From Gammaproteobacteria bacterium (GTDB lineage: Bacteria; Pseudomonadota; Gammaproteobacteria; Steroidobacterales; JABDLF01): a DNA stretch of 64,000 nt. The stretch lies in the NCBI GenBank assembly GCA_013003115.1, contig JABDLF010000002.1, positions 68,186 through 132,185 of the forward strand. The letters run 5' to 3'. Under the pieces are notes generated by a model. The model did not search any database. It saw only the letters and a list, made by a program, of their open reading frames with translations, and was not told the DNA's origin. This document shows positions 56,244-64,000 of the stretch, piece after piece (the first letter of the stretch is position 1; each line of letters begins with the position of its first letter). The position numbers were made by a program, and so were the translations under genes.

Positions 56244-57139
56244 GGCGCGTCTCCGACAATTCGCACTTCGGGAATGAGCTCTGTTCCGTGATCCTCGACA
56301 ACGCGCTCGCGTACGTGGTCGATCAGCACCTCGATATCCCGGGCGCTGGCGCTGCGGTCGGTAATGATGAAATTGGCATGCTTCTCAGATACCCATGCGC
56401 CACCAATTCGATGGCCTTTGAGTCCGCTCGCCTCAATCAGCCGGGCGGCATGATCTTTCGGGGGATTACGAAATACTGAGCCGCAGCTTGGTTCACCGAT
56501 AGGCTGGCTTGCTTTGCGACGAGCCAGGAGATTTCGGATATCGTCCTGTTGCACGTTCGCACGCGGCTCGAAACGCAGGTAAGCCGACAAGAACCAGGCC
56601 TCATCCGGGGCTGTGACTTCGCGATACCCAACTTCGAACTCTTCGCGAAGCCGCTCACTGACCCTGCCGGACCGGTCAATGACCTCAACCTTTTCAACAT
56701 GGTCCCAGGTCTCGCCACCGAATGCGCCAGCGTTCATCGCAAGGGCACCGCCAACGGTACCCGGAATGCCGGCGAAGAATTCTGCAGGGCCGAGCCCCCA
56801 CTTAACGCACTGTCGCGCGAGCTTGGCGCAGGCAACGCCCGCACCCGTATGCACAAGCCCCGGATCATTTTTTGAATCTGGGCGCCGCAGGCCCCCGAGA
56901 ACCTTATGCGTGGCAATAACGGTGCCGGACCAGCCGCCGTCGCGCACCAGCAGGTTGCTGCCGAGACCAACCCAGAGCAGTGGCTCATCCGGCGCGAGCG
57001 AGCAGAGAAACTCTGAGAGATCCTCGACATCCGCCGGCGTGAAATATTGTTTCGCCGGGCCGCCCACTCGCCATGAGCTGTGGCGCGCCATTGATTCTGC
57101 CGTGCGCAGTTCGCCGCGAATTTGCCTGGTGTCCGTCAT
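56240..57139 (-). CDS. murB: UDP-N-acetylenolpyruvoylglucosamine reductase
   Basis: 299 aa from the ATG at 57139, which forms an ATGA overlap with the murC stop; an ATG three codons upstream is possible. It reduces UDP-GlcNAc-enolpyruvate to UDP-MurNAc with FAD and NADPH. Visible motifs are [44 protein letters not shown] and [10 protein letters not shown] with the catalytic Ser. It resembles the shorter type II MurB proteins rather than the longer E. coli form. Confidence 0.95.
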   Translation of the reverse strand: MTDTRQIRGELRTAESMARHSSWRVGGPAKQYFTPADVEDLSEFLCSLAPDEPLLWVGLGSNLLVRDGGWSGTVIATHKVLGGLRRPDSKNDPGLVHTGAGVACAKLARQCVKWGLGPAEFFAGIPGTVGGALAMNAGAFGGETWDHVEKVEVIDRSGRVSERLREEFEVGYREVTAPDEAWFLSAYLRFEPRANVQQDDIRNLLARRKASQPIGEPSCGSVFRNPPKDHAARLIEASGLKGHRIGGAWVSEKHANFIITDRSASARDIEVLIDHVRERVVEDHGTELIPEVRIVGDAP

Positions 57140-58566
57140 GACGCGCATTGACCTGATAGCTCCGCCAGCTGTAAACGCAGTGCATCTGGCAGCGCCCGGG
57201 CTACGGTGCCAATGTTGCCAGCACCAAAGGTCACGACGATGTCGCCAGCTTTCATAAGCGGTGCCAGCACTTCCGGAAGGCGGCCAATATCCTCGAGAAA
57301 AACCGGTTCGACCTTGCCGCGACTGCGCACCGCACGGGCGATGGCACGACCATCCGCACCCTCAATGACAGTTTCTCCGGCCGCATAAACCTCGCTGATC
57401 AGAAGCACGTCACAGCCGGCCAGCACGCGCGCAAAGTCATCGAGCAAGTCGCGGGTCCGCGAATAACGGTGCGGCTGAAACGCAACCACCAGGCGCCTGC
57501 CCGGCCATCCCCGGCGCACGGCATCCATCACCGCGCGAATCTCCGTGGGGTGGTGTCCATAGTCATCGACCAGCAGGGCCGGACCATCGGCCGTCATAAC
57601 CTCACCGTTTATCTGAAAACGACGCCGGATGCCCTGAAAAGAGGCCAGCGCCCCCAGTATGTGCGCATCGTCGACATCCAGTTCCCGACCAACAGCCACC
57701 GCCGCAAGTGCATTCAGCACGTTGTGACGGCCAGGCAAATTCAGGTCGACGCGCATATCGGCGTAGCCTGCCTGTTTTACGGTGAAGGCGGTCACGCCAC
57801 TGTCGCTGTTGATATCGACCGCGCGCAGGTCGGCGTCTTCGGAAAAACCGTAGGCGAGAATCGGCCGGCCAACCGCTTCTCGGATTTCACGCACTACCGG
57901 GTCTTCCACGCACAAAACGGCGAGGCCATAGAATGGCAGATTGTGGAGAAACTCCACGAAACCATTGCGCAACTGCTCGAAGGAGCCGTCGTAGGCTTCG
58001 AGATGATCGGCGTCGATGTTGGTAACCACGGCAATCATCGGCTGCAGGTGCAGAAATGACGCATCGCTCTCGTCGGCCTCGGCCACCAGGTAGCGGCCGG
58101 CACCGAGGCGCGCGTTGCTGCCGGCGCTTACCAGCATCCCACCAATCACGAATGTTGGATCCTTGCCGCCCTCGGCCAGCACGCTCGCGACCAGGCTCGT
58201 TGTCGTCGTCTTGCCGTGCGTTCCGGCAACTGCGATGCCGTAACGAAACCGCATAAGCTCAGCAAGCATCTCGGCCCGGCGAACCACCGGAAGACGGTTC
58301 TCCTGCGCAGCGAGCAGTTCAGGATTGTCTCTGCCGATCGCGCTGGACACCACCAGTACGTCCGCGTCAGAGATGTTGGACTCGGCATGGCCAAGGTAGA
58401 CCGTCGCGCCCAGGTCCTGCAGGCGGCGCGTCACCGCGCTCTCCGCCAGATCGGAACCTGATACGGTGTAGCCCAGGTTCAACAGGACCTCCGCGATCCC
58501 GCCCATACCAACGCCGCCGATGCCAACGAAGTGCAGGTGATTGATACGGCGCATGCGGTCGCTCAT
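57136..58566 (-). CDS. murC: UDP-N-acetylmuramate--L-alanine ligase
   Basis: 476 aa from the ATG at 58566, which overlaps the murG stop as ATGA. Residues upstream in the open frame belong to the murG region. Glycine-rich [16 protein letters not shown] starts the nucleotide-sugar domain. The ATP loop is [11 protein letters not shown], and [17 protein letters not shown] is the C-terminal signature. It adds L-Ala to UDP-MurNAc. Confidence 0.96.
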   Translation of the reverse strand: MSDRMRRINHLHFVGIGGVGMGGIAEVLLNLGYTVSGSDLAESAVTRRLQDLGATVYLGHAESNISDADVLVVSSAIGRDNPELLAAQENRLPVVRRAEMLAELMRFRYGIAVAGTHGKTTTTSLVASVLAEGGKDPTFVIGGMLVSAGSNARLGAGRYLVAEADESDASFLHLQPMIAVVTNIDADHLEAYDGSFEQLRNGFVEFLHNLPFYGLAVLCVEDPVVREIREAVGRPILAYGFSEDADLRAVDINSDSGVTAFTVKQAGYADMRVDLNLPGRHNVLNALAAVAVGRELDVDDAHILGALASFQGIRRRFQINGEVMTADGPALLVDDYGHHPTEIRAVMDAVRRGWPGRRLVVAFQPHRYSRTRDLLDDFARVLAGCDVLLISEVYAAGETVIEGADGRAIARAVRSRGKVEPVFLEDIGRLPEVLAPLMKAGDIVVTFGAGNIGTVARALPDALRLQLAELSGQCAS

Positions 58567-59654
58567 TTCGAATCCCCGCTTGCCAGTGCCGCACATGCCT
58601 CGGTAAGCGAGTCGCCTGCTGACGGCTTGGCCAGCACGCGCGCCCGCTCTGCCATTCTCAGCAGAACGGTGCGATCCGCGAGCAATCGGCCGATGCACGC
58701 GCCGAGACGTTCTTCGCTCATCTCGCTTTGCCGAAGCAACTCTGCTGCCCCCGCGTTTACGAGAAACTCTGCGTTGCGTGTCTGGTGGTCATCAACCGCC
58801 GACGGAAACGGAATCAGCACGGCGGCGACGCCAACAGCAGCGAGCTCAGCCACCGTGATCGCGCCTGCCCTGCATACGACCAGGTCTGCCCAGGCGTAGG
58901 CCTCGGCCATATCCTCGATAAAAGGTTCGATGGTGAATTCAAAACCTGCGTCGGCGTAGGCGGCGCGCGCCGTATCGAGGGTCTTCACGCCCGCCTGATG
59001 ACGCACAACGGGGGCTTGTTGCCATTTCCACTTCGAGAGCGCAGGCCCGATCCATGTGTTGAGCGCCAGGGCACCCTGACTCCCGCCGATGACCAGCAAT
59101 CGCGGCGGGCCTGTCCGGTCCGCAAAACGCTGCTGCGGGGGCGCCACGGCGATGATCTCCCTGCGAACCGGATTGCCGATCGTTTCCGCCTGCGCGCGCT
59201 CGCCAAAACTGCCGGGGAATCCCTCCAGGATTCGCGTCGCGAAACGCGCTAACACACGGTTGGTGACGCCTGCGACTGCGTTTTGTTCGTGAATGACCAG
59301 TGGCCGCCTGGAAAGCCAGGCCGCGATGCCGCCGGGCCCACTTACAAATCCGCCCATGCCCAGCACCGCCCCTGGCTTCCTTCGGGCAATCACGCGCAGT
59401 GACTGAAGCAATGCAATCAAAAGCCGCAGGGGCGCAAGCACCCATGACATGAAGCCTTTGCCTCTGAGCCCCGAAACGGAAATCCACTCCATTGGAAAAC
59501 CGGCGCCCGGCACCACGCGCGCCTCAAGACCCTGGCGAGTTCCAAGCCAGACGACGTCTATTTCCTGATCGCGCAGCGCGTGCGCCACGGCGAGTGCCGG
59601 AAACACGTGACCACCGGTGCCTCCCGCCATAATCATGACCGAGCGCGTACTCAT
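58563..59654 (-). CDS. murG: UDP-GlcNAc:lipid I GlcNAc transferase MurG
   Basis: 363 aa from the ATG at 59654, which overlaps the ftsW stop as ATGA. The long upstream open frame is inside ftsW. The GT-B fold motifs are [36 protein letters not shown] and a donor-site segment [15 protein letters not shown]. It makes lipid II at the inner face of the membrane. Confidence 0.96.
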   Translation of the reverse strand: MSTRSVMIMAGGTGGHVFPALAVAHALRDQEIDVVWLGTRQGLEARVVPGAGFPMEWISVSGLRGKGFMSWVLAPLRLLIALLQSLRVIARRKPGAVLGMGGFVSGPGGIAAWLSRRPLVIHEQNAVAGVTNRVLARFATRILEGFPGSFGERAQAETIGNPVRREIIAVAPPQQRFADRTGPPRLLVIGGSQGALALNTWIGPALSKWKWQQAPVVRHQAGVKTLDTARAAYADAGFEFTIEPFIEDMAEAYAWADLVVCRAGAITVAELAAVGVAAVLIPFPSAVDDHQTRNAEFLVNAGAAELLRQSEMSEERLGACIGRLLADRTVLLRMAERARVLAKPSAGDSLTEACAALASGDSK

Positions 59655-60850
59655 GCTGCGCGCCTCGCCCGCCGGCGCAGGCGCGGGGGCAACGGCGCGC
59701 GCTTCGGTCGCGCCTCGTGAGCGACGCGCAGCAGCAAACCAACCGCGGCGCATGAAACCAGCAGGCTCGACCCGCCAGAGCTGATCAGCGGCAGTGTCAG
59801 CCCCTTGGTGGGCAAGACGCCCATATTTACGCCGATATTGATAAACGCCTGCAGCCCGAACCAGATACCAATTCCACGGGCGAGCCAGGCGCCAAAAAAC
59901 GCTTCCGCATGCATCGCAGACTGCGCGATGCTGAATGCACGCCACAGCAGCGCCATGTAGAGCGCGATGACAACAACGACGCCCGCCAGGCCAAATTCTT
60001 CTGCCAGCACCGCGAAAACGAAATCGGTATGCGCCTCCGGCAGATAATAGAGTTTCTGCACGCTCGCACCGAGGCCTACTCCGAACCACTCGCCACGACC
60101 GATTGCGATCAGCGACTGGGTGAGCTGATAACCGCTGGCATAGGCGTCGGCCCAGGGGTCAAGAAAACCAGTCAGGCGCTGCAAACGATAAGGCGAAGTC
60201 AGGGCCAGTGCTGCGAACGCACCGCCTACGATCACAAACAGAAAGAGAAAATGGCGCAGTCGCACGCCACCCAGAAAGAGCATCCCCAGCGCCGTGCCCA
60301 GCAGCACGGTTGCCGCGCCAAAATCAGGCTCCAACAGCAACAGTGCGGCGGCCAGAAGCATGAACACCATGGGCTTCATGAAACCTTTGAAGTTCTCTCT
60401 TATCGAGTCTGGATGCCTGACCATGTATCCGGCGAGATACATAATCAGAAGCAGGCGCGCAGGCTCGGAAGCCTGCAGACTCAGAGGTCCGAATCGCAGC
60501 CAGCGCACGCTGCCGTTTACAGAATGTCCCAACCCCGGAATCAAAACCGCGGCAAGCAAAAGCAGGGCGAATGCGAGGAGCACGTAACCGCTGTGCACCC
60601 AGAATCGCAGCGGGCAGGCGAGCATCAGAAGCAAACCCATGACGCCCAGTCCGGCGTACGCGCACTGCCGCACCAGGTAGTAGAACGGCGACTCCAGCTC
60701 GCGATCAGCAATGACAATAGACGAGGACGCGACCATCACAAGGCCCGTCATCAGCAGTGCCGAGAAGATCCACACCATCGGCAGATCAATGTGCAGCGCG
60801 CGAGTCTGCCTGCGCATAGCCGGGGTTACGTGCGTCGCGATAGCGCTCAT
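59651..60850 (-). CDS. ftsW: Septal peptidoglycan polymerase FtsW
   Basis: 399 aa, about ten transmembrane helices of the SEDS family. Conserved parts are PDFGAATVLLGTALGMLFLG and the C-terminal PTKGLTLPLISSGGSSLLV with the SEDS signature. FtsW polymerises septal glycan together with FtsI. The gene overlaps murD upstream and murG downstream. Confidence 0.96.
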   Translation of the reverse strand: MSAIATHVTPAMRRQTRALHIDLPMVWIFSALLMTGLVMVASSSIVIADRELESPFYYLVRQCAYAGLGVMGLLLMLACPLRFWVHSGYVLLAFALLLLAAVLIPGLGHSVNGSVRWLRFGPLSLQASEPARLLLIMYLAGYMVRHPDSIRENFKGFMKPMVFMLLAAALLLLEPDFGAATVLLGTALGMLFLGGVRLRHFLFLFVIVGGAFAALALTSPYRLQRLTGFLDPWADAYASGYQLTQSLIAIGRGEWFGVGLGASVQKLYYLPEAHTDFVFAVLAEEFGLAGVVVVIALYMALLWRAFSIAQSAMHAEAFFGAWLARGIGIWFGLQAFINIGVNMGVLPTKGLTLPLISSGGSSLLVSCAAVGLLLRVAHEARPKRAPLPPRLRRRARRAA

Positions 60851-62214
60851 GGCGTGAGCCTCCGCACTGCGCGCGCGAACACATCGCCACGTTCTTCAAA
60901 CCCACTGAACATATCGAAGCTTGCACAGGCTGGCGACAGGAGCACCGTGTCGCCATCATTGCAGATCTCCGCCGCCGTCCTGACGGCATCGTCCATGCTT
61001 TTTTCGTAGTGCACTGTGCAGCGGTTCTCCAGCGCGTCGCCGATCAGGCTTGCGTCCCGACCGATGAGTATTGCGCTGTGTACTCTGCCCGTCGCCGCAT
61101 CCGCCAACTCAGAGAAGTCCGCTCCCTTGGCCTCACCACCTGCAATCAATACGAGGTTGCCGCTAAGCCCCCTGATCGCGGCAACCGTCGCCCCTACGTT
61201 GGTGCCCTTTGAATCATTTACCCAGGTTGCACCACAGACGCTCGCGACTCTCTGCATTCGATGCGGCAGTCCGCGATATTTGCGAAGCGCCTGGGCGGCC
61301 GCCTGCGCCGGTGCGCCTGCTGCAGAGGCAATCGCCAGCGCCGCGAGCGCGTTGGCGACATTGTGCCGCCCGATAAGCGGGATCTCGGCAGCGCGAAGCA
61401 GCGCCATCGAACCTCGGGCAAGCCACGGCTCGCCATCTTTGTCCACCAGGCCAAACTGCTCTCTTGCGGGGGCATCGAAGCCGAAACTGACGGTCGTGGC
61501 ATGCGTGGGGATTCTCATGACGCGCGGATCATCCCGGTTCACGACCGCTATGTGACATTTCTCGAATATTTTCGCCTTCGCCGCCGCGTACGCATCGACG
61601 CTGCCGTGGCGATCTATGTGGTCTGCAGAAATATTGAGCACGGCGGCAACCGCCGGCTCCAGCGTGTACACGCTCTGGAGTTGGAAACTCGACAGCTCGA
61701 GCACGTAAAAGTCCGGGGCCTCATCGCCGATCAGCGCGAGAGCCGCGGGACCAAGGTTGCCGCCGGCCCTTACATTGCGCCCGCTTGCTTTCAGTAAAGC
61801 GGCGACCATGCCGGTTACGGTGCTCTTGCCGTTGGAACCCGTGATCGCGAGGATCGGCGCGTCAGCGACGCGCGCAAACAACTCGATATCGCCGATGATG
61901 GGGATAGCACGTGCGCGCGTCTCGGCGAAAAACGGCAGGCTGAGGTCGAGCCCGGGTGAGGCAACGACCTCCCCGACTTCATCGAGCACGCTGGCGGGCA
62001 AGGTTCCGACATAAATACGAATCTCCGGATGCTCGCGCTGCAGCGCTTCGAGGCCAGGCGGCGATTCACGCGTATCCGCAACGGTAACCGCAACACCGCG
62101 GCGCGCCAGGAACCGGGCGACCGACAGGCCGGTTGCGCCAAGACCTGCTACCAGCACTTTGGCAGCTGTAACGGCCTGGTTGTTTTGCAAAGCGTTTACC
62201 ATCTGATGATTCAT
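60847..62214 (-). CDS. murD: UDP-N-acetylmuramoylalanine--D-glutamate ligase
   Basis: 455 aa from the ATG at 62214, which shares one base with the mraY stop (TGATG). A second Met lies four codons later. The N-terminal domain starts VLVAGLGATGLSVARFL, the ATP loop is ITGSNGKSTVTGMV, and RMQRVASVCGATWVNDSKGT is the C-terminal signature. It adds D-Glu to UDP-MurNAc-L-Ala. Confidence 0.96.
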   Translation of the reverse strand: MNHQMVNALQNNQAVTAAKVLVAGLGATGLSVARFLARRGVAVTVADTRESPPGLEALQREHPEIRIYVGTLPASVLDEVGEVVASPGLDLSLPFFAETRARAIPIIGDIELFARVADAPILAITGSNGKSTVTGMVAALLKASGRNVRAGGNLGPAALALIGDEAPDFYVLELSSFQLQSVYTLEPAVAAVLNISADHIDRHGSVDAYAAAKAKIFEKCHIAVVNRDDPRVMRIPTHATTVSFGFDAPAREQFGLVDKDGEPWLARGSMALLRAAEIPLIGRHNVANALAALAIASAAGAPAQAAAQALRKYRGLPHRMQRVASVCGATWVNDSKGTNVGATVAAIRGLSGNLVLIAGGEAKGADFSELADAATGRVHSAILIGRDASLIGDALENRCTVHYEKSMDDAVRTAAEICNDGDTVLLSPACASFDMFSGFEERGDVFARAVRRLTP

Positions 62215-63296
62215 CAACGCAGCTTGAGCGTTGCGAGACCAACGAGCACGAGGATCACGGTGATGATCCAGAAGCGCACGATGACCTTGGGCTCTGCCCA
62301 ACCCTTTAATTCGAAATGATGATGAAGCGGAGCCATTCGAAAGATGCGCTTGCCCGTCAGCTTGAACGAAGCAACCTGCAGCACGACGGAAACCGTCTCC
62401 ATAACAAACACGCCGCCCATGATGAGCAGAACGATTTCCTGACGAACGATCACGGCCATAACGCCCAGCGCGGCGCCGAGCGCCAGTGCGCCGACATCGC
62501 CCATAAAAACCTGCGCCGGGTAAGTGTTGAACCAGAGGAAACCGAGGCCCGCGCCGACCATCGCCGCGCTAACAATGAGGACTTCTCCGCTCCCCGGAAT
62601 GTACGGAATGCCGAGATAACCCGAGAAATTGATGTTTCCTGATGCGTAGGCGAAAACACCGAGCGCGCCACCCACCATCACCGTCGGCATAATGGCCAGG
62701 CCGTCCAGACCGTCAGTCAGATTGACGGCGTTACTGAAGCCCACAATCATGAGCCAGGCGAGCACAACGAAAAACACGCCAAGGGGCAGCATGACGTCCT
62801 TGAACAAGGGCACGATTAGCTGAGTCTCAACGGGCTCGCGCGCAGTAAGAAAAAGTACCAGCGCAAAAACGACGCCGAAAAACGATTGCCAGAAAAACTT
62901 TGCCTTCGCGCTCAGCCCCTTTGAGTTACCGAGTGTCAGTTTCTTGTAGTCATCAACAAAACCAATCGTGCCGAAACTGAAGGTCACGCCCAGAACGACC
63001 CAGACGTAGCGATTTTCGAGATCCGCCCACAGCAGAGTCGCGACAATCATTGCCACCAGGATTAGCGTGCCACCCATGGTCGGCGTGCCGGCTTTCAGAA
63101 AATGCGACTCCGGACCATCGTCGCGCACGCTCTGGCCAATTTGGTGAAAATTGAGCTTGCGTATCATCAGTGGCCCGAGCAGGAGCGCCATGAGCAGTGC
63201 CGTCAGGGCGCCCATAATCGCGCGCATCGTCAGGTAGCTGAACACGTTGAAGCCCGAGTAGATGCTGGTCAGGTAGTCTGTCAGGTAAAGCAGCAT
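62214..63296 (-). CDS. mraY: Phospho-MurNAc-pentapeptide translocase MraY
   Basis: 360 aa from the ATG at 63296, matching E. coli MraY in length. The start segment [20 protein letters not shown] fits the family ([13 protein letters not shown]). About ten transmembrane helices carry the catalytic Asp-rich motifs DDYKK and [10 protein letters not shown]. It forms lipid I. The gene starts 4 bases after the murF stop. Confidence 0.96.
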   Translation of the reverse strand: MLLYLTDYLTSIYSGFNVFSYLTMRAIMGALTALLMALLLGPLMIRKLNFHQIGQSVRDDGPESHFLKAGTPTMGGTLILVAMIVATLLWADLENRYVWVVLGVTFSFGTIGFVDDYKKLTLGNSKGLSAKAKFFWQSFFGVVFALVLFLTAREPVETQLIVPLFKDVMLPLGVFFVVLAWLMIVGFSNAVNLTDGLDGLAIMPTVMVGGALGVFAYASGNINFSGYLGIPYIPGSGEVLIVSAAMVGAGLGFLWFNTYPAQVFMGDVGALALGAALGVMAVIVRQEIVLLIMGGVFVMETVSVVLQVASFKLTGKRIFRMAPLHHHFELKGWAEPKVIVRFWIITVILVLVGLATLKLR

Positions 63297-63300
63297 CGGC

Positions 63301-64000
63301 TCAGCCCCCGTTCGCCTGTCGCTGCGCGCCATTGGCGTTTGCAACCAGCGCGTCAACGACCTGTTCAAGTTGCATTGAACGTGAAGCCTTCACCAGCACG
63401 GTGATGCCCTCGCCAACCTCACCCCGCAGCGCGTCGATGAGTTCTGCCGCGCGTGGATACCAGGTGGCGCCTTGCCCGAAACTCTTGACTGCCTCTGCTG
63501 ATAGCTCACCGGTCGCCAGCAAGCGCTTGACGCCGCTCGCGCGCGCGAGCTTGCCTGCGGCCGCATGCTGCCCGGTGGCCCCTGCACCCAGCTCGCCCAT
63601 GTCGCCGAGGACAAGCCAGGCTTCGCCACCGAGATCCCTTTGCACGTCCAGCGCCGCCCGCAACGAGTCCGGGTTCGCGTTATAAGTGTCATCGATAATG
63701 GTTGCGCCGGTTGCGGCGACGCGCAGCTGCAAACGCCCGGCGACGGTTTGGGTCGCTGCCAGGCCTTGCCTGATGTCATCGAGAGTTGCACCGGCCGACC
63801 AGGCCGCGGCCGCTGCTGCGAGCGCATTGCGCACGTTGTGCACACCGGCAAAAGGAATCGTGATTTCAGCTTGCCCGGCGCGGCTCTCAAGCCTGAAGCG
63901 CGTGGCCACCCCACCGTCGCCACCTTGCAACTCGATGTCTTTCGCAAAGAAATCGGCGTCGGCGTCAATGCCCACAGAAACCACCTGGCGGCGCCCGATA
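63301..64000 (-). CDS. murF: UDP-MurNAc-tripeptide--D-Ala-D-Ala ligase, C-terminal part (partial)
   Basis: The minus strand is open from the window edge to a TGA at 63301-63303, about 232 codons of the C-terminal half. Visible are [20 protein letters not shown] and [18 protein letters not shown], the MurF C-terminal motif. The ATP loop lies outside the window. It adds D-Ala-D-Ala to the UDP-MurNAc tripeptide. mraY follows after 4 bases. Confidence 0.92.
   Translation of the reverse strand, partial: IGRRQVVSVGIDADADFFAKDIELQGGDGGVATRFRLESRAGQAEITIPFAGVHNVRNALAAAAAAWSAGATLDDIRQGLAATQTVAGRLQLRVAATGATIIDDTYNANPDSLRAALDVQRDLGGEAWLVLGDMGELGAGATGQHAAAGKLARASGVKRLLATGELSAEAVKSFGQGATWYPRAAELIDALRGEVGEGITVLVKASRSMQLEQVVDALVANANGAQRQANGG

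Noticed and set aside
1-64000. CRISPR arrays or cas genes
   Set aside because: No regularly spaced repeats and no Cas-like proteins were seen.

Overview
The window looks like a chromosomal segment of a free-living gammaproteobacterium with high GC. Most genes are housekeeping genes in gene orders known from Pseudomonas, Xanthomonas and E. coli relatives: pncC-thpR-recA-recX-alaS-lysC-csrA-tRNA-Ser-tRNA-Arg, bamD/rluD-pgeF-clpB, sucCD-pilSR-pilA-pilBCD-coaE-zapD-yacG, and the division and cell-wall (dcw) cluster followed by lpxC, dciA, an M23 protein and secA. I cannot name the genus. The sucCD-pilSR linkage and the TolB-like/TPR protein suggest a Xanthomonadales-, Woeseia- or Steroidobacter-like lineage, but that is inference.

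Layout. 1-4993: an FAD oxidoreductase cut by the window edge, endonuclease VIII, a FixH/YtkA-like membrane protein overlapping a di-heme peroxidase, and a class I aldolase. 5178-8876: a small island bounded by a 49-bp direct repeat that copies the 3' half of tRNA-Arg(ACG). It holds a TolB-like/TPR membrane protein, a shortened IS3-family element with an orfA-orfB fusion and one truncated gene, and no recognisable integrase. 8832-16391: tRNA-Arg, tRNA-Ser and the csrA-to-pncC block on the minus strand. 16500-24759: mutS, an alpha/beta hydrolase, aspS, DUF502, an FmdB-type zinc ribbon and an orphan polytopic membrane protein. 24777-34644: clpB with a clear sigma-32 promoter, a ZIP transporter, pgeF, rluD, bamD, nadE, sucD and sucC.

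34804-46171 is the type IV pilus region. The PilS/PilR two-component pair precedes a canonical sigma-54 promoter, four tandem pilin genes in two pairs, and pilB, pilC and pilD, followed by coaE, zapD and yacG. 46216-64000 runs on the minus strand except dciA: murF (partial)-mraY-murD-ftsW-murG-murC-murB-ddlB-ftsQ-ftsA-ftsZ-lpxC, then an M23-family envelope protein and secA. Most dcw genes overlap by 1-4 bases, which suggests one translationally coupled operon.

The least expected signal is a cyclic-di-GMP-I (GEMM) riboswitch aptamer at 50311-50410, in the leader of the M23 gene between dciA and secA. The M23 protein carries Asn where active relatives have the first His of the HxH motif. Together they suggest a c-di-GMP input into envelope remodelling beside the division cluster, in a genome segment that also encodes type IV pili. 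Other notable points are the integrase-less tRNA island with a swapped tRNA terminator, the fused IS3 transposase, the four-pilin array, and the lack of a CTGT-N8-ACAG LexA box upstream of recA.
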